Assembly: GCA_001513105.1 (NCBI GenBank)
Contig: LFSH01000074.1
Coordinates: forward strand, 49,674-113,673
From: Clostridiales bacterium DTU070
Lineage (GTDB): Bacteria; Bacillota; Clostridia; DSM-8532
Reading direction: 5' to 3'
Length of the DNA stretch: 64,000 bases
Below, piece after piece: positions 1 to 9,033 of this stretch. A program made the position numbers and the translations under genes. How positions within the stretch are numbered: the first letter of the stretch is position 1; every line of letters begins with the position of its first letter. The notes beneath the pieces were generated by a model that was given only the letters and a program-made list of their open reading frames with translations, did no database searches and was not told the DNA's origin.

Positions 1-1
1 G

Positions 2-724
2 CCGCTGCCCGACAGAAAGGTTGACATGATATACCTGTGCTATCCGAACAATCCGACGGGTACCACCCTTACAAAAGAACAGTTAAAGCAATGGGTGGAT
101 TACGCCAGGGAAAACAGGGCAGTCATTCTGTTCGATTCGGCATACGAGGCTTATATTACACAGCCCGGGATACCGCACAGCATATATGAAATAGAAGGGG
201 CAAAAGAAGTTGCAATTGAATTCAGAAGTTTTTCGAAAAATGCGGCGTTTACCGGCACAAGATGTGCTTACACTGTTGTTCCGAAAACCGTGATGGGCTT
301 TGCAAAATCCGGTGAAGCAATTGAACTGAACAAGTTGTGGAACAGAAGGCATTCAACGAAATTCAACGGTGTGGCCTATATTGTTCAAAGGGGAGCTGAA
401 GCGGTATACAGCGAAGAAGGTCAGAAGCAGATCAGGGAGGTTATCGCCTGCTACATGGAAAATGCGGGAATCATCCGTGAGGGTTTGGCCGCCCTGGGAA
501 TTAAAGTGTTCGGCGGTGTAAATGCACCTTATATCTGGGTGAAAACGCCCGAAGGCTACGATTCCTGGCAGTTTTTTGACAAGCTGCTGAAAGAAGCGTA
601 TATTGTCGGTACACCGGGTGTTGGTTTCGGTCCGTGCGGAGAAGGATATTTCAGGTTTACAGCCTTCAACAGCCGCGAGAATACGGTAAAGGCAATTGAA
701 AGGCTTAAAAACCTTAAATTTTAG
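2..724 (+). CDS. dapL: LL-diaminopimelate aminotransferase, 3' part (5' end outside window)
   Basis: PLP-dependent fold-type I aminotransferase that converts tetrahydrodipicolinate directly to LL-diaminopimelate, for lysine and peptidoglycan synthesis. The frame is open from base 2, so the gene enters from the left and about 240 residues remain of a family normally near 400. Visible marks are the YPNNPTGT substrate loop at the start, the PLP-lysine motif [15 protein letters not shown], and a C-terminal [15 protein letters not shown] motif carrying the carboxylate-binding arginine. These match DapL rather than the general AspC branch. A strong hairpin with a T-run follows the stop, so this is probably the last gene of its unit. 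The next gene converges on it. Confidence 0.92.
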   Translation, partial: PLPDRKVDMIYLCYPNNPTGTTLTKEQLKQWVDYARENRAVILFDSAYEAYITQPGIPHSIYEIEGAKEVAIEFRSFSKNAAFTGTRCAYTVVPKTVMGFAKSGEAIELNKLWNRRHSTKFNGVAYIVQRGAEAVYSEEGQKQIREVIACYMENAGIIREGLAALGIKVFGGVNAPYIWVKTPEGYDSWQFFDKLLKEAYIVGTPGVGFGPCGEGYFRFTAFNSRENTVKAIERLKNLKF

Positions 725-740
725 ACGAAATAAACATAGA

Positions 741-772
741 ACAGGGCTGTCGCACAGGACGGCCCTGTTTTT
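741..772 (+). terminator. intrinsic terminator after dapL
   Basis: ACAGGGC pairs with GCCCTGT around a 14-base loop and is followed by TTTTTAT. It lies 17 bases after the dapL stop. Confidence 0.8.
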
Positions 773-787
773 ATATAAATCAATGAC

Positions 788-1534
788 TTATGATCTGATT
801 AACCTTTTTATCATGTTTTCACGGGCCATGGCCTCGATTTTGTCGTTCAGAGGCTGAAGCGATACAAAATCCCTGTATTTACGTTTCAGCGCCAGGGTAA
901 TCAGTTCATCGGTTAAGGCGGGGTTTTTCGGAAGCAGGCTGCCATGGCTGTAAGAACAGAATACATTCTTATATCTTGCGCCTTCATACCCGTCCTCGCC
1001 GTTGTTGCCATATCCATAAACCACTTTCCCAAGAGGCGTTACGCCGTCACCCAGGTATGTTTTCCCTGAATGGTTTTCAAAACCCACAACAAGGCTGTCG
1101 GACTGCTGTTTTAAACCTTCGATTTTAAATACCAGGTTCCCTGTAAGGCGTTTTTCATAGCCGATGGTCCAGTGATTCATTGCGCCCAGGCACTCTATTT
1201 CTGTTCCGCTGCTGAGCTTGTAATATTTGCCCATTAACTGGTAGCCGCCGCAAATGCAAAGAAACACCGTACCATTTTCAACTGCTTCAGTCAGCGGCTT
1301 CTTTTTCTGTTTCAGGAGATCCTTGTGAAGAATATCCTGTTCGTAATTCTGTCCTCCGCCAATGAAAACAATGTCATAGCTGTCCGGTGAAAAAGGGTCG
1401 CCGATTGATACAGGGTGGACCTGTACGTTTATTCCACGCCATTCAAGTCTTCTGATCAGTGCCTGTATATTTCCGTAATCACCGTACAGGTTTAAAAGAT
1501 CGGGATATAAATGACAAATACTGATTTCATACAT
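788..1534 (-). CDS. gatD: lipid II isoglutaminyl synthase, glutaminase subunit GatD
   Basis: Class I glutamine amidotransferase (CobB/CobQ-like). It supplies ammonia to MurT for amidation of the D-glutamate in the lipid II stem peptide on the inner face of the membrane. At 248 residues it has the usual GatD size. The nucleophile is C95 in CICGGYQL, an oxyanion-type FIGGGQNYEQD segment lies near residue 58, and the histidine is in YSHGSLLPKNPALTD. It starts 16 bases after murT and is clearly cotranscribed with it. The murT-gatD pairing separates it from cobyric acid synthase paralogues. Confidence 0.92.
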   Translation of the reverse strand: MYEISICHLYPDLLNLYGDYGNIQALIRRLEWRGINVQVHPVSIGDPFSPDSYDIVFIGGGQNYEQDILHKDLLKQKKKPLTEAVENGTVFLCICGGYQLMGKYYKLSSGTEIECLGAMNHWTIGYEKRLTGNLVFKIEGLKQQSDSLVVGFENHSGKTYLGDGVTPLGKVVYGYGNNGEDGYEGARYKNVFCSYSHGSLLPKNPALTDELITLALKRKYRDFVSLQPLNDKIEAMARENMIKRLIRS

Positions 1535-1550
1535 ACATGATTCCTTCCTG

Positions 1551-2954
1551 CTATTGCCAGAAATTTTTCAAATCAAATCTTTTTTTCAGAAGTTTTCTTA
1601 TATCCAGCAGTGCGGTATAGGTTGGAAGTATAAAAAGGGTTTCGCCTGCATTAAGCGTGTTTAGCGCAGCATCCAGCATTGCCGGATTGTTTTTCTCAAT
1701 TACAATATTGTCTGTAAAAATGCCTGCGTATTTAAGTCGCACTGCCATGTCTTCCGCGCGAATGCCCGAGGCAAAAATCCGCCTGATCATGTTTTGCATG
1801 TTTTTCAGCGGTTCGAAATCAACATCGTAAAGCCAGGATATATCTGTTCCATCGGCGGTATTATCATTGATCATGAAACAGATAACGAAGGGCCTGTCAA
1901 CGGTGGAAAGATACTTTAATACCTGGCTCAGCCCCGTGGGGTTCTTTATCAGGATAACCTGGATGTTTTTATCATCCACCGGGATTGATTCCATGCGGCC
2001 AAAACCGCTTTCAAAACATGCCAGCGCTTTTACCGTTTTGTCGTGGGAAAACCCGAGCACCTCTGCAAAGGTAACTGCTGCAAGAGCATTGTATATGTTA
2101 TAAAAGCCGGGCAGGTTTATATTGGCTTCGAAGTTCCCCGACGGCGTGTTAATGACCGCTGTCGTGAATTCACCGGTCATTGCCGGCACCCTTGATATAT
2201 GTACCAGTGGTTCGGGGCGCTGGAACCCGCATCCTGGGCATTTGTAAGAGCCTAAATGGCTGTAGGTGCGGTATAGATACTCATACTTGTTTTTGCAGAA
2301 AAGGCAGTATGAAGCATCGTTATTCAGATTTATGCCGTTTTCTTCTTCAAATCCGGGTATATTGTCCATTCCGTAGTATATAACAGGGTTTTTGACGTCC
2401 CTGCCCAATGATGCACATAAAGAATCGTCACCGTTCAATACAAGGGTTGTATCGGGGCTGTTCAGGATACCCTCCTTTACAGATTCCACCGCACTGAACA
2501 GTTCGCCGTACCTGTCAAGCTGATCACGGAAAAAGTTTGTTACTACCAGGACCGCAGGATGCACGTATTTTGATGCAACTTTGAAAGCCGCCTCGTCCAC
2601 TTCGAGGAGGGCTGTGGGTGATGATGGCGTGCCTTTCAGCCTGACATCGGAAATAAGAGTTGTAACAAGCCCGCTGACCAGGTTAGCCCCAGACTTGTTT
2701 GCAACATACTTTATATGATTCTCCCGAAGGATCTGTTCAATTATCCTTGCAGTCGTGGTTTTCCCGTTCGTACCCGTAATCATTATAATCCTGTACCCGG
2801 ATCCAATGGTTCTTAATATTTCCGGGTATATTTTCATTGCAATCCTGCCTGGAAAGCTTGTACCACCCGAACCCGCAATACGGCATACGTATATTGCAAG
2901 TTTGCCGATAAACAGGGCCGTATATAGACGTAATAATTTTATTATCCTTTTCAT
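1551..2954 (-). CDS. murT: lipid II isoglutaminyl synthase, Mur ligase subunit MurT
   Basis: Mur-ligase-family ATPase that forms the amidotransferase complex with GatD. It activates the alpha-carboxylate of D-Glu in lipid II and accepts ammonia. The P-loop TGTNGKTT is at residues 60-67. A four-cysteine zinc-ribbon insert (CLFC...CPGC) sits near residues 220-245, typical of MurT, and a DUF1727-type C-terminal domain follows. At 467 residues it is full length. The start is an ATG with AAGGAG upstream. It is the first gene of the murT-gatD unit and is divergent from the sigma-factor operon. Confidence 0.92.
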   Translation of the reverse strand: MKRIIKLLRLYTALFIGKLAIYVCRIAGSGGTSFPGRIAMKIYPEILRTIGSGYRIIMITGTNGKTTTARIIEQILRENHIKYVANKSGANLVSGLVTTLISDVRLKGTPSSPTALLEVDEAAFKVASKYVHPAVLVVTNFFRDQLDRYGELFSAVESVKEGILNSPDTTLVLNGDDSLCASLGRDVKNPVIYYGMDNIPGFEEENGINLNNDASYCLFCKNKYEYLYRTYSHLGSYKCPGCGFQRPEPLVHISRVPAMTGEFTTAVINTPSGNFEANINLPGFYNIYNALAAVTFAEVLGFSHDKTVKALACFESGFGRMESIPVDDKNIQVILIKNPTGLSQVLKYLSTVDRPFVICFMINDNTADGTDISWLYDVDFEPLKNMQNMIRRIFASGIRAEDMAVRLKYAGIFTDNIVIEKNNPAMLDAALNTLNAGETLFILPTYTALLDIRKLLKKRFDLKNFWQ

Positions 2955-3253
2955 TGGTCCGCTCCTTAAGTGTTGTGATCCTGCAAACCGGATTCACATA
3001 GAGTATAACCTGGATCTTGTTCTCATAAAACAAATATCACGTTCGGAAAAACCTAAACGTGAATGCTGAACCATATTATAGCTTATTTCAAGACTAAAAC
3101 CTCAATAATTATGGAAATCAGAACATTTTTATTATACAATAATCATAAACGGTATACAATATCGTGTATTTCAGTTTATAATCCGGTGGCCGGAACTGTG
3201 AACCGGACACTGGTTGTGAGGTTTGGGACATTATAAACAGAGGGGGTTAGGAA
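2955..3253. other. divergent intergenic region between murT and the ECF sigma gene
   Basis: AT-rich, with no open frame worth calling. It must hold promoters for both divergent units, but no clear sigma-A pair stands out. GGAAC at 3190-3194 resembles an ECF -35 element, but no convincing -10 follows, so autoregulation is not shown. Confidence 0.4.
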
Positions 3254-3874
3254 TTGGACGCTACAGAAAAAAGGCTGGTAGAATTATCTGTCAGCGGGGA
3301 TGTTGAAGCATTCGAAACTCTGATTCAGTCCCATCAGAAAAAGGTTTACAATATAGCATTAAGAATGACGAAGAATCCGGAGGATGCCCAGGAGCTTGCC
3401 CAGGATGCTCTTGTGCGCGCCTTTACTTCAATAAAGAAATTCAGGGGAGACTCAAGTTTCTCTACCTGGTTATACAGGATTACGATAAATGTATGTACCG
3501 ACTTTTTAAGAAAGAGGAACAAGGCTGTCCTTATTTCTATGGAACAGGGTGCAGCGGCAAATGATAACGGACAGGCTATGCAAATACCTGAAGAAACTCC
3601 TGGACCGGAAGAACTGGCTGAAAAAGCCCAGCTGAAGGAACTTTTACGTGATGCCATGGATTCCTTGTCTGATGAGCACAGGCAGGTTTTGATCCTGAGG
3701 GATATGATGGATTTGTCATATAAAGAGATTGCCGATACTCTTAATGTTAATGAAGGAACGGTAAAATCACGGATCAATCGTGCACGAACGGGACTTAAGG
3801 AGATTATTATACAAAGAACGGAACTTTTTAAGGATTATCTCGTCAAACTTGATAGAAAGGGGGGAAATTCATGA
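3254..3874 (+). CDS. ECF RNA polymerase sigma factor (SigW/RpoE type)
   Basis: Extracytoplasmic-function sigma-70 factor that redirects RNA polymerase when its partner anti-sigma factor releases it. Region 2 covers about residues 20-90 (RMTKNPEDAQELAQDALVRA, then FRGDSSFSTWLYRI). Region 4, with a helix-turn-helix (YKEIADTLNVNEGTVKSRI), covers residues 135-190. At 206 residues it has the usual size. The start is TTG after a GAGGGGG ribosome site; no ATG fits. Its last four bases overlap the start of the anti-sigma gene, so the two are translationally coupled. SigW-type is the best fit, but the regulon cannot be read from the window. Confidence 0.92.
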   Translation: MDATEKRLVELSVSGDVEAFETLIQSHQKKVYNIALRMTKNPEDAQELAQDALVRAFTSIKKFRGDSSFSTWLYRITINVCTDFLRKRNKAVLISMEQGAAANDNGQAMQIPEETPGPEELAEKAQLKELLRDAMDSLSDEHRQVLILRDMMDLSYKEIADTLNVNEGTVKSRINRARTGLKEIIIQRTELFKDYLVKLDRKGGNS

Positions 3875-4815
3875 ACAGGTGTGATTACTTCCTGGAAAAC
3901 CTGTCTTCTTATATTGACGGGGAAATGACAGAGAATGAGATGAAAGAGATTGAACAGCATCTTCAGGAATGCGATTCATGTTCCAGTGAATACAGCATTC
4001 TGAAGGCCATTGTTTCAACCTGTAATGAATTGGAAGAAGAATTACCCGACGGGTTTAGTTCCTCCCTGCATGCACGGCTTGAAAAAGCACGGGATGATAT
4101 GCTTGCTGAAAGGAATAAAACACCAGGACTGAAAATTTTCTCGCAGATTGCCGCCGGTTTTGTCATTGTTATTACCCTTGGGCTTGCAATTCGTGCGGGC
4201 TTTTTCGGGAACGGGTTTTTGGGGCAGAAAACTGCATCGGACGCAGCCCCGATGGCCGGAAGCAAGTCTGAATCGGAAAGATTTTCACTTTCACAACAGA
4301 TTTCAGCGAATAAGAATTCAGAGTCCGGAACATCGGCTGACAATGCTGTAACTGGCGGCGGATTCGGCTTATCCGGCGGAATGCAGGATAAAGCTGACGG
4401 TTCGGATGTTACTATTGATCGGAACGGCTATAAAGTTACTTTTTCTACCCCCGCCGCTTTTGGCGAACCCGGCGATACAGGCAGCTATTTCACCCGTGTT
4501 ACCGTTGTTGTTGATGATATAGGCGAAGCTGTTGAGCTGATAAAGGATATAGATAAGGAACTTGATGAATACGGTGAAAATGCTTTTGTTGCCCCTGAAG
4601 ATACCAGGGCAGCATTTAGTGAAGACATAACAGAAGAATACATTGAATTAAAACTGACCTACGGCAGCAAAGACGCTCAGCAACAATTCCTTGCAAAAAT
4701 GATGTCTGCATTTCCCAACATACAGATAGAACCTGTCCCGTCCGGTGATGATAAGGAAGAAAAGGCGGAAGATGAACAGGAAGGTATAACGGTTATAATA
4801 GAAAAGAAAAAGTAA
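3871..4815 (+). CDS. membrane anti-sigma factor with ZAS zinc finger
   Basis: The cytoplasmic N-terminus has the zinc-binding anti-sigma motif H30-x3-C34-x2-C37 (zf-HC2/RsiW type), which holds the ECF sigma factor encoded upstream. One membrane segment lies at about residues 90-112. The rest faces outward: a Ser/Gly-rich linker, then an alpha/beta domain from about residue 180 to 295 and a very acidic, lysine-rich tail. The outer domain contains FTRVTVVVDDIGEAVELI; I do not recognise it with certainty, though it recalls DUF4349-like sensor domains. Release probably occurs by regulated intramembrane proteolysis, as in the family. It overlaps the sigma gene by four bases. Confidence 0.87.
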   Translation: MNRCDYFLENLSSYIDGEMTENEMKEIEQHLQECDSCSSEYSILKAIVSTCNELEEELPDGFSSSLHARLEKARDDMLAERNKTPGLKIFSQIAAGFVIVITLGLAIRAGFFGNGFLGQKTASDAAPMAGSKSESERFSLSQQISANKNSESGTSADNAVTGGGFGLSGGMQDKADGSDVTIDRNGYKVTFSTPAAFGEPGDTGSYFTRVTVVVDDIGEAVELIKDIDKELDEYGENAFVAPEDTRAAFSEDITEEYIELKLTYGSKDAQQQFLAKMMSAFPNIQIEPVPSGDDKEEKAEDEQEGITVIIEKKK

Positions 4816-4861
4816 ATTAAACCTTTTATCGAATGAAAAAATAGTGTATGATTGTTATGAG

Positions 4862-4888
4862 GGAACTCCTCCTTGCCGGAGGAGTTCT
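4862..4888 (+). terminator. strong hairpin between anti-sigma gene and polA
   Basis: A ten-base perfect stem, GAACTCCTCC/GGAGGAGTTC, with a TTGCC loop. It is followed by TGTTATACTGT, a poor T-run, so termination may be partial. Confidence 0.5.
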
Positions 4889-4939
4889 GTTATACTGTAT
4901 TGTGTTGTTTATCGCCAGAAATCTTTACCGGAGGGACTA

Positions 4940-7636
4940 ATGAGTTCAAAACTGATTCTTATAGATGGAAACAGTGTTTTAAACCGCGGGTTTTATGCTC
5001 TTTCCGGACGTTCAATGCTGACTACGTCCACAGGCTTATATACCAATGCGGTTTTTGCATTTGTAAACATATTGAACAAATATATCGAAGAGGAGAATCC
5101 CGGTTATATTGCCGTTGCTTTTGATCTGAAGGCGAAAACCTTCCGCCATAAACTGTACGAGCAGTATAAGGCGCAGCGCAAGGGTATGCCCGATGAGCTC
5201 GCAATGCAGCTTCCCCTGGTAAAAGAGGTTCTTCGCGCAATGAACATCACAATAATCGAGCAGGAAGGCTATGAGGCCGATGATATAATCGGAAGCCTTT
5301 CACTTAAGGCCGAGAAAGAAAATTTTGACGTATTAATTCTGACAGGGGACAGGGACTCTTTCCAGCTCATAAGCGACAGGGTCAAGGTGATCCTTCCTTC
5401 CACAAAATCCGGCAGAACAGAAACGAATGTATATGATAAACAGGCCATCCTGGAAAAATACGGGGTTCTTCCGCAGCAGCTTATTGATGTGAAAGGGCTT
5501 ATGGGTGATTCTTCCGACAATATTCCGGGAGTACCGGGAGTTGGCGAAAAAACCGCATTAAGCCTTATTTCTGCCTATGGAACCCTTGAAGAGGTTTACG
5601 GGCATATTGATGAAATCAGGCAGCCGAAACTCAGGGCATCATTGGTTGAATACAGGGAACAGGCCTTTTTAAGCCGTACTCTTGGCACAATATGCAGGGA
5701 TCTGGAATGCTGCGGCTCCCTTGAGGACCTGAAAAGAAAAGAAATAAACCGCGCAGAGCTGTTAAATGTTTTCAGAAAACTTGAGTTTGACAGCCTGATT
5801 TCCAAAATGGATCTTTTGTCTGTAAGGGACGAAGAGCTGCCGTCAACACTGAAGGAACTTGATATAACCCGTATCAGAACGAGGGAGGAACTGGCTGAAT
5901 GGCTTCCCTGGCTTCTGAAACAGGAAACCGTTGCAGTTCTCCAGCTGATGGACAGGGAGGATTCATTCAGTTCCAGCCTTTCAGGCCTTGCAATATGCAT
6001 TGGTGACAAAGTACTCTATATTGAAACAGGCAATGAGCTTCCTGAACAGCTTATTGCATCAGAATTGAAGGAATTGTGGCAGAACGGCAATATCCAGAAA
6101 GCAGGGCACAACATCAAGGAGTTCATAACCTGGCTTTTCAGGCATGACATTGATTTTAACGGACTTATCTTTGACACAATGATTGCAGAGTATTTGATAG
6201 ACTCGCTCAGAAGCAGCTACCCGATAACAAACCTTTCGTGGAAATACCTGAATCGTACCGTTCCGTCGCTGGATGAGCTCCTCGGTAAGGGAAAAGGGCT
6301 GAAAAAGTATTCAGAGATTTCGCCCGACAAGCTGTGCGAGTATAGTGTCCATAACGTAAAAGCCGTTTATGACCTGTGGCAGCTTCAGAAAAAAGTGCTC
6401 AGGGACAATCAGCAGGAAGATTTGTTCAACAACATAGAACTGCCCCTTGTGACCGTTCTTGCCAGTATGGAGTACCATGGATTCAAGGTGGACGCCGGGA
6501 TACTTCACGAGTACGGGGAGGTTCTTTCAACCCGGATAAAGGCTCTTGAAAAGGCAATTTACATGCTGGCAGGGGAAGAGTTTAATATAAACTCCACAAA
6601 ACAGCTCGGAGCCATACTGTTTGAAAAGCTGAACCTTCCTGCGGTAAAAAAGACCAAAACCGGGTATTCCACCGATGTGGAAGTCCTTGAAGAGCTTTAT
6701 CACAAGCACGAAATAATCCCATGTATTATTGAATACCGCCAGCTTACAAAGCTGTATACAACCTATGCCGAAGGCCTTGAAAAGGTGATAAATCCCGTTA
6801 CAGGCAAGATACATTCCAGCTTCAACCAGACTGTAACTGCTACCGGTCGCATCAGCAGTACCGAACCCAATCTGCAGAACATACCCGTCCGCCATGAAAT
6901 GGGAAGGGAAATCCGGAAGGCCTTTATTCCGTCTTCGGAAAATGCAGTTTTTGTCGATGCCGACTATTCTCAGATTGAGCTGCGCGTTCTTGCCCATATA
7001 ACCGGCGATGAAGCCTTAATAAATGCGTTCAGAAACGGGGAGGATATCCACACTTCCACTGCATCGCTGGTATTTGAAGTGGACAGCGAGCATGTTACGC
7101 CCGAGCTCCGCAGAAGAGCCAAGGCGGTGAATTTCGGCATTGTGTATGGTATCAGCGACTACGGCCTGGCAAGGGACTTGGGGATTACGCGGAAAGAAGC
7201 AAAACGGTATATTGACGGATATTTTGAAAAGTATCCGAAGGTAAAGGAATACGTTGATGAAATTGTACGTATCGGTCAGGAACAGGGATATGTGGAAACC
7301 CTGTTCCACAGAAGAAGATATCTTCCCGAGCTTGCGTCGAAGAATTTCCACCAGCGTTCTTTCGGGAAAAGGGTTGCGATGAACACGCCCATTCAGGGAA
7401 CTGCCGCCGATATAATAAAGATTGCGATGGTTAAGGTTTACAGAGCGCTGAAAGAATCAGGCCTAAAATCCAGGTTGATTTTGCAGGTACACGATGAGCT
7501 GGTTGTGGAAACCTTCATGGATGAACTTGAGACCGTAAAACAGCTTGTGAGAAAAAGCATGGAAGAGGCGGCAGAACTGAGCGTTCCGCTTATTGTAAAT
7601 GTCTCGACAGGACGAAACTGGTATGAGGCTTACTGA
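4940..7636 (+). CDS. polA: DNA polymerase I
   Basis: Repair and Okazaki-fragment processing polymerase, 898 residues. The N-terminal 5'-3' exonuclease/FEN domain (about 1-290) carries LTGDRDSFQLI and GLMGDSSDNIPGVPGVGEKTA. The middle 3'-5' exonuclease-like domain (about 320-500) has lost the usual acidic DxE pair (AVLQLMDRED), so proofreading is probably absent, as in Taq and Bacillus enzymes. The polymerase domain has motif A DYSQIELR, motif B RRRAKAVNFGIVYGIS and motif C LQVHDELVVE. The open frame extends 32 codons upstream, but the ATG at 4940 is preceded by GGAGGG and gives the normal N-terminus. coaE follows 23 bases downstream. Confidence 0.95.
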   Translation: MSSKLILIDGNSVLNRGFYALSGRSMLTTSTGLYTNAVFAFVNILNKYIEEENPGYIAVAFDLKAKTFRHKLYEQYKAQRKGMPDELAMQLPLVKEVLRAMNITIIEQEGYEADDIIGSLSLKAEKENFDVLILTGDRDSFQLISDRVKVILPSTKSGRTETNVYDKQAILEKYGVLPQQLIDVKGLMGDSSDNIPGVPGVGEKTALSLISAYGTLEEVYGHIDEIRQPKLRASLVEYREQAFLSRTLGTICRDLECCGSLEDLKRKEINRAELLNVFRKLEFDSLISKMDLLSVRDEELPSTLKELDITRIRTREELAEWLPWLLKQETVAVLQLMDREDSFSSSLSGLAICIGDKVLYIETGNELPEQLIASELKELWQNGNIQKAGHNIKEFITWLFRHDIDFNGLIFDTMIAEYLIDSLRSSYPITNLSWKYLNRTVPSLDELLGKGKGLKKYSEISPDKLCEYSVHNVKAVYDLWQLQKKVLRDNQQEDLFNNIELPLVTVLASMEYHGFKVDAGILHEYGEVLSTRIKALEKAIYMLAGEEFNINSTKQLGAILFEKLNLPAVKKTKTGYSTDVEVLEELYHKHEIIPCIIEYRQLTKLYTTYAEGLEKVINPVTGKIHSSFNQTVTATGRISSTEPNLQNIPVRHEMGREIRKAFIPSSENAVFVDADYSQIELRVLAHITGDEALINAFRNGEDIHTSTASLVFEVDSEHVTPELRRRAKAVNFGIVYGISDYGLARDLGITRKEAKRYIDGYFEKYPKVKEYVDEIVRIGQEQGYVETLFHRRRYLPELASKNFHQRSFGKRVAMNTPIQGTAADIIKIAMVKVYRALKESGLKSRLILQVHDELVVETFMDELETVKQLVRKSMEEAAELSVPLIVNVSTGRNWYEAY

Positions 7637-7659
7637 GATATTCAGCAGGACGGAAACGG

Positions 7660-8271
7660 GTGATGGGTTTGCTAATAATAGGTGTTACCGGGGGCATTGG
7701 TTCAGGAAAGAGTACTGTTGTCCGTATTCTCCAGAAATACGGGGCCGACGTGATTTTTGCAGATGATGTGGCAAAGGAAATGACCGAGCCGGGTATGCCT
7801 GCATATAAGGAAATCATCAAACATTTCGGCGCCGGTATAATCGGGGAAGACAAAAGGATTGACAGAAAGAAACTGGCCGATATTGTTTTTTCAGACAGTG
7901 CCGAACTACAGGTTCTGAACAGATTAACCCATTCAATTGTGGTGGAAAGAATCAGGGAACTGGTAGACGGTTATCGTAATTCCGGGAGCAAAATGGTTGT
8001 TGTTGAAGCCATCGTACCCGTTGAGCATGGTTTCCTGGATCTTGTCGATTCCGTCTGGGTGGTTCTGGCAGACCAGTCATCAAGAATTGAAAGGGTTATG
8101 AAAAGAAGCCGTATGACGTATGAAGAAGCCGAAAGAAGGATTAAGTCCCAGATGTCGGATGATATGTATATATCAATTGCTGATCAAATAATATATAACA
8201 ATGGCTCATTGGAAGAATTAGAGGAGAAAGTCCGGGGTTTGTTGAAGGATGAGAATTATAGCCTGCCATAA
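7660..8271 (+). CDS. coaE: dephospho-CoA kinase
   Basis: Final step of coenzyme A synthesis: ATP-dependent phosphorylation of the ribose 3'-OH of dephospho-CoA. The P-loop GVTGGIGSGKST is at residues 8-19. The CoA/nucleotide region FADDVAKEMTEPG follows near residue 35, then a LID-type segment with RSRMTYEEAERRIKSQM. At 203 residues it is typical. The GTG at 7660 sits nine bases after AGGA and is preferred over the ATG three bases later. The polA-coaE order is common in Firmicutes. Its 3' end overlaps the next gene by 23 bases, so the three genes form an operon. Confidence 0.93.
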   Translation: MMGLLIIGVTGGIGSGKSTVVRILQKYGADVIFADDVAKEMTEPGMPAYKEIIKHFGAGIIGEDKRIDRKKLADIVFSDSAELQVLNRLTHSIVVERIRELVDGYRNSGSKMVVVEAIVPVEHGFLDLVDSVWVVLADQSSRIERVMKRSRMTYEEAERRIKSQMSDDMYISIADQIIYNNGSLEELEEKVRGLLKDENYSLP

Positions 8272-8824
8272 AAAAAGGCTTTCATATATTGGTGGTATTC
8301 TAATTTTTTTTATACTGGTTTTTGCCGTGGGTCCTGCAATATTAAGAAGCATGTTTCCGACCCCGCATCTTGGTTTCGTTGAAAAATACGCCAGGGACAA
8401 CCGGATAAAGGCAACGATGGTGTATGCCGTGATCAAGGCGGAAAGCGGGTTCAGAAGCAGCGTGGTTTCTCCGAAGGGCGCGGTGGGACTTATGCAAATC
8501 ACCGAGCCTACCGGTGAATGGATAGCATCCGAACTGGGGGTACACGGCTTTACAGCCGATGCGCTTACCGATCCGGAACTGAATATCATGTTCGGCTGCT
8601 GGTATTTGTCGTACCTGTTGAAAAGGTTCAACGGGAACAGCGAGTTGGCGCTGGCAGCCTATAACGCGGGTGAGGGAACGGTAAACAGGTGGCTTGATTC
8701 GGGTGCTATTGAATGGAAAGATTCCCGTATAATATCACTGCCGTATAAAGAGACAGAACAATACCTTGTCCGTGTTAACAGGATTTATTTTGTATATAAA
8801 ACCCTTTACCCCGAGCTGGATTAG
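8249..8824 (+). CDS. membrane-anchored lytic transglycosylase (SLT family)
   Basis: Cleaves peptidoglycan glycan strands to 1,6-anhydro ends outside the cell. An N-terminal signal anchor lies at residues 12-32, followed by a Slt70-type domain. That domain has the catalytic glutamate E65 in IKAESGFRS, the GAVGLMQITEPTGEW motif and the LALAAYNAGEGTVNRWL motif. At 191 residues it is a minimal single-domain enzyme, without LysM repeats. It overlaps the end of coaE, an arrangement often seen as polA-coaE-slt in clostridia. Start and frame are supported by homology across the whole length. Confidence 0.9.
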   Translation: MRIIACHKKRLSYIGGILIFFILVFAVGPAILRSMFPTPHLGFVEKYARDNRIKATMVYAVIKAESGFRSSVVSPKGAVGLMQITEPTGEWIASELGVHGFTADALTDPELNIMFGCWYLSYLLKRFNGNSELALAAYNAGEGTVNRWLDSGAIEWKDSRIISLPYKETEQYLVRVNRIYFVYKTLYPELD

Positions 8825-8930
8825 TGCTAAACTTTGAATGACGGGGATATACATAAAAATTTTACAGGGACGGTATAGCCTGTAATTGTGGAATAATAAG
8901 GTACAGGTATATTTTTTGGGGAATTTATCC

Positions 8931-8958
8931 TTGATTTTATTCTACGGTCTGATAAAAT
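8931..8958 (+). promoter_or_regulatory. candidate sigma-A promoter for fba
   Basis: TTGATT and TAAAAT are separated by 16 bases, about 75 bases before the aldolase start. The leader between them and the gene is AT-rich with no stem. Inferred from motif match only. Confidence 0.4.
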
Positions 8959-9033
8959 TAATATGATAAATTTGTAACAAACTTAAATCTTTGTTTAGGT
9001 TTTAATATTTTGAATGAATAGGAGTGAATGGAA

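Noticed and set aside
3963..4343. Antisense ORF of 126 codons inside the anti-sigma gene
   Set aside because: It is the shadow of a real gene; Ser/Phe/Ala-rich composition without any family resemblance.
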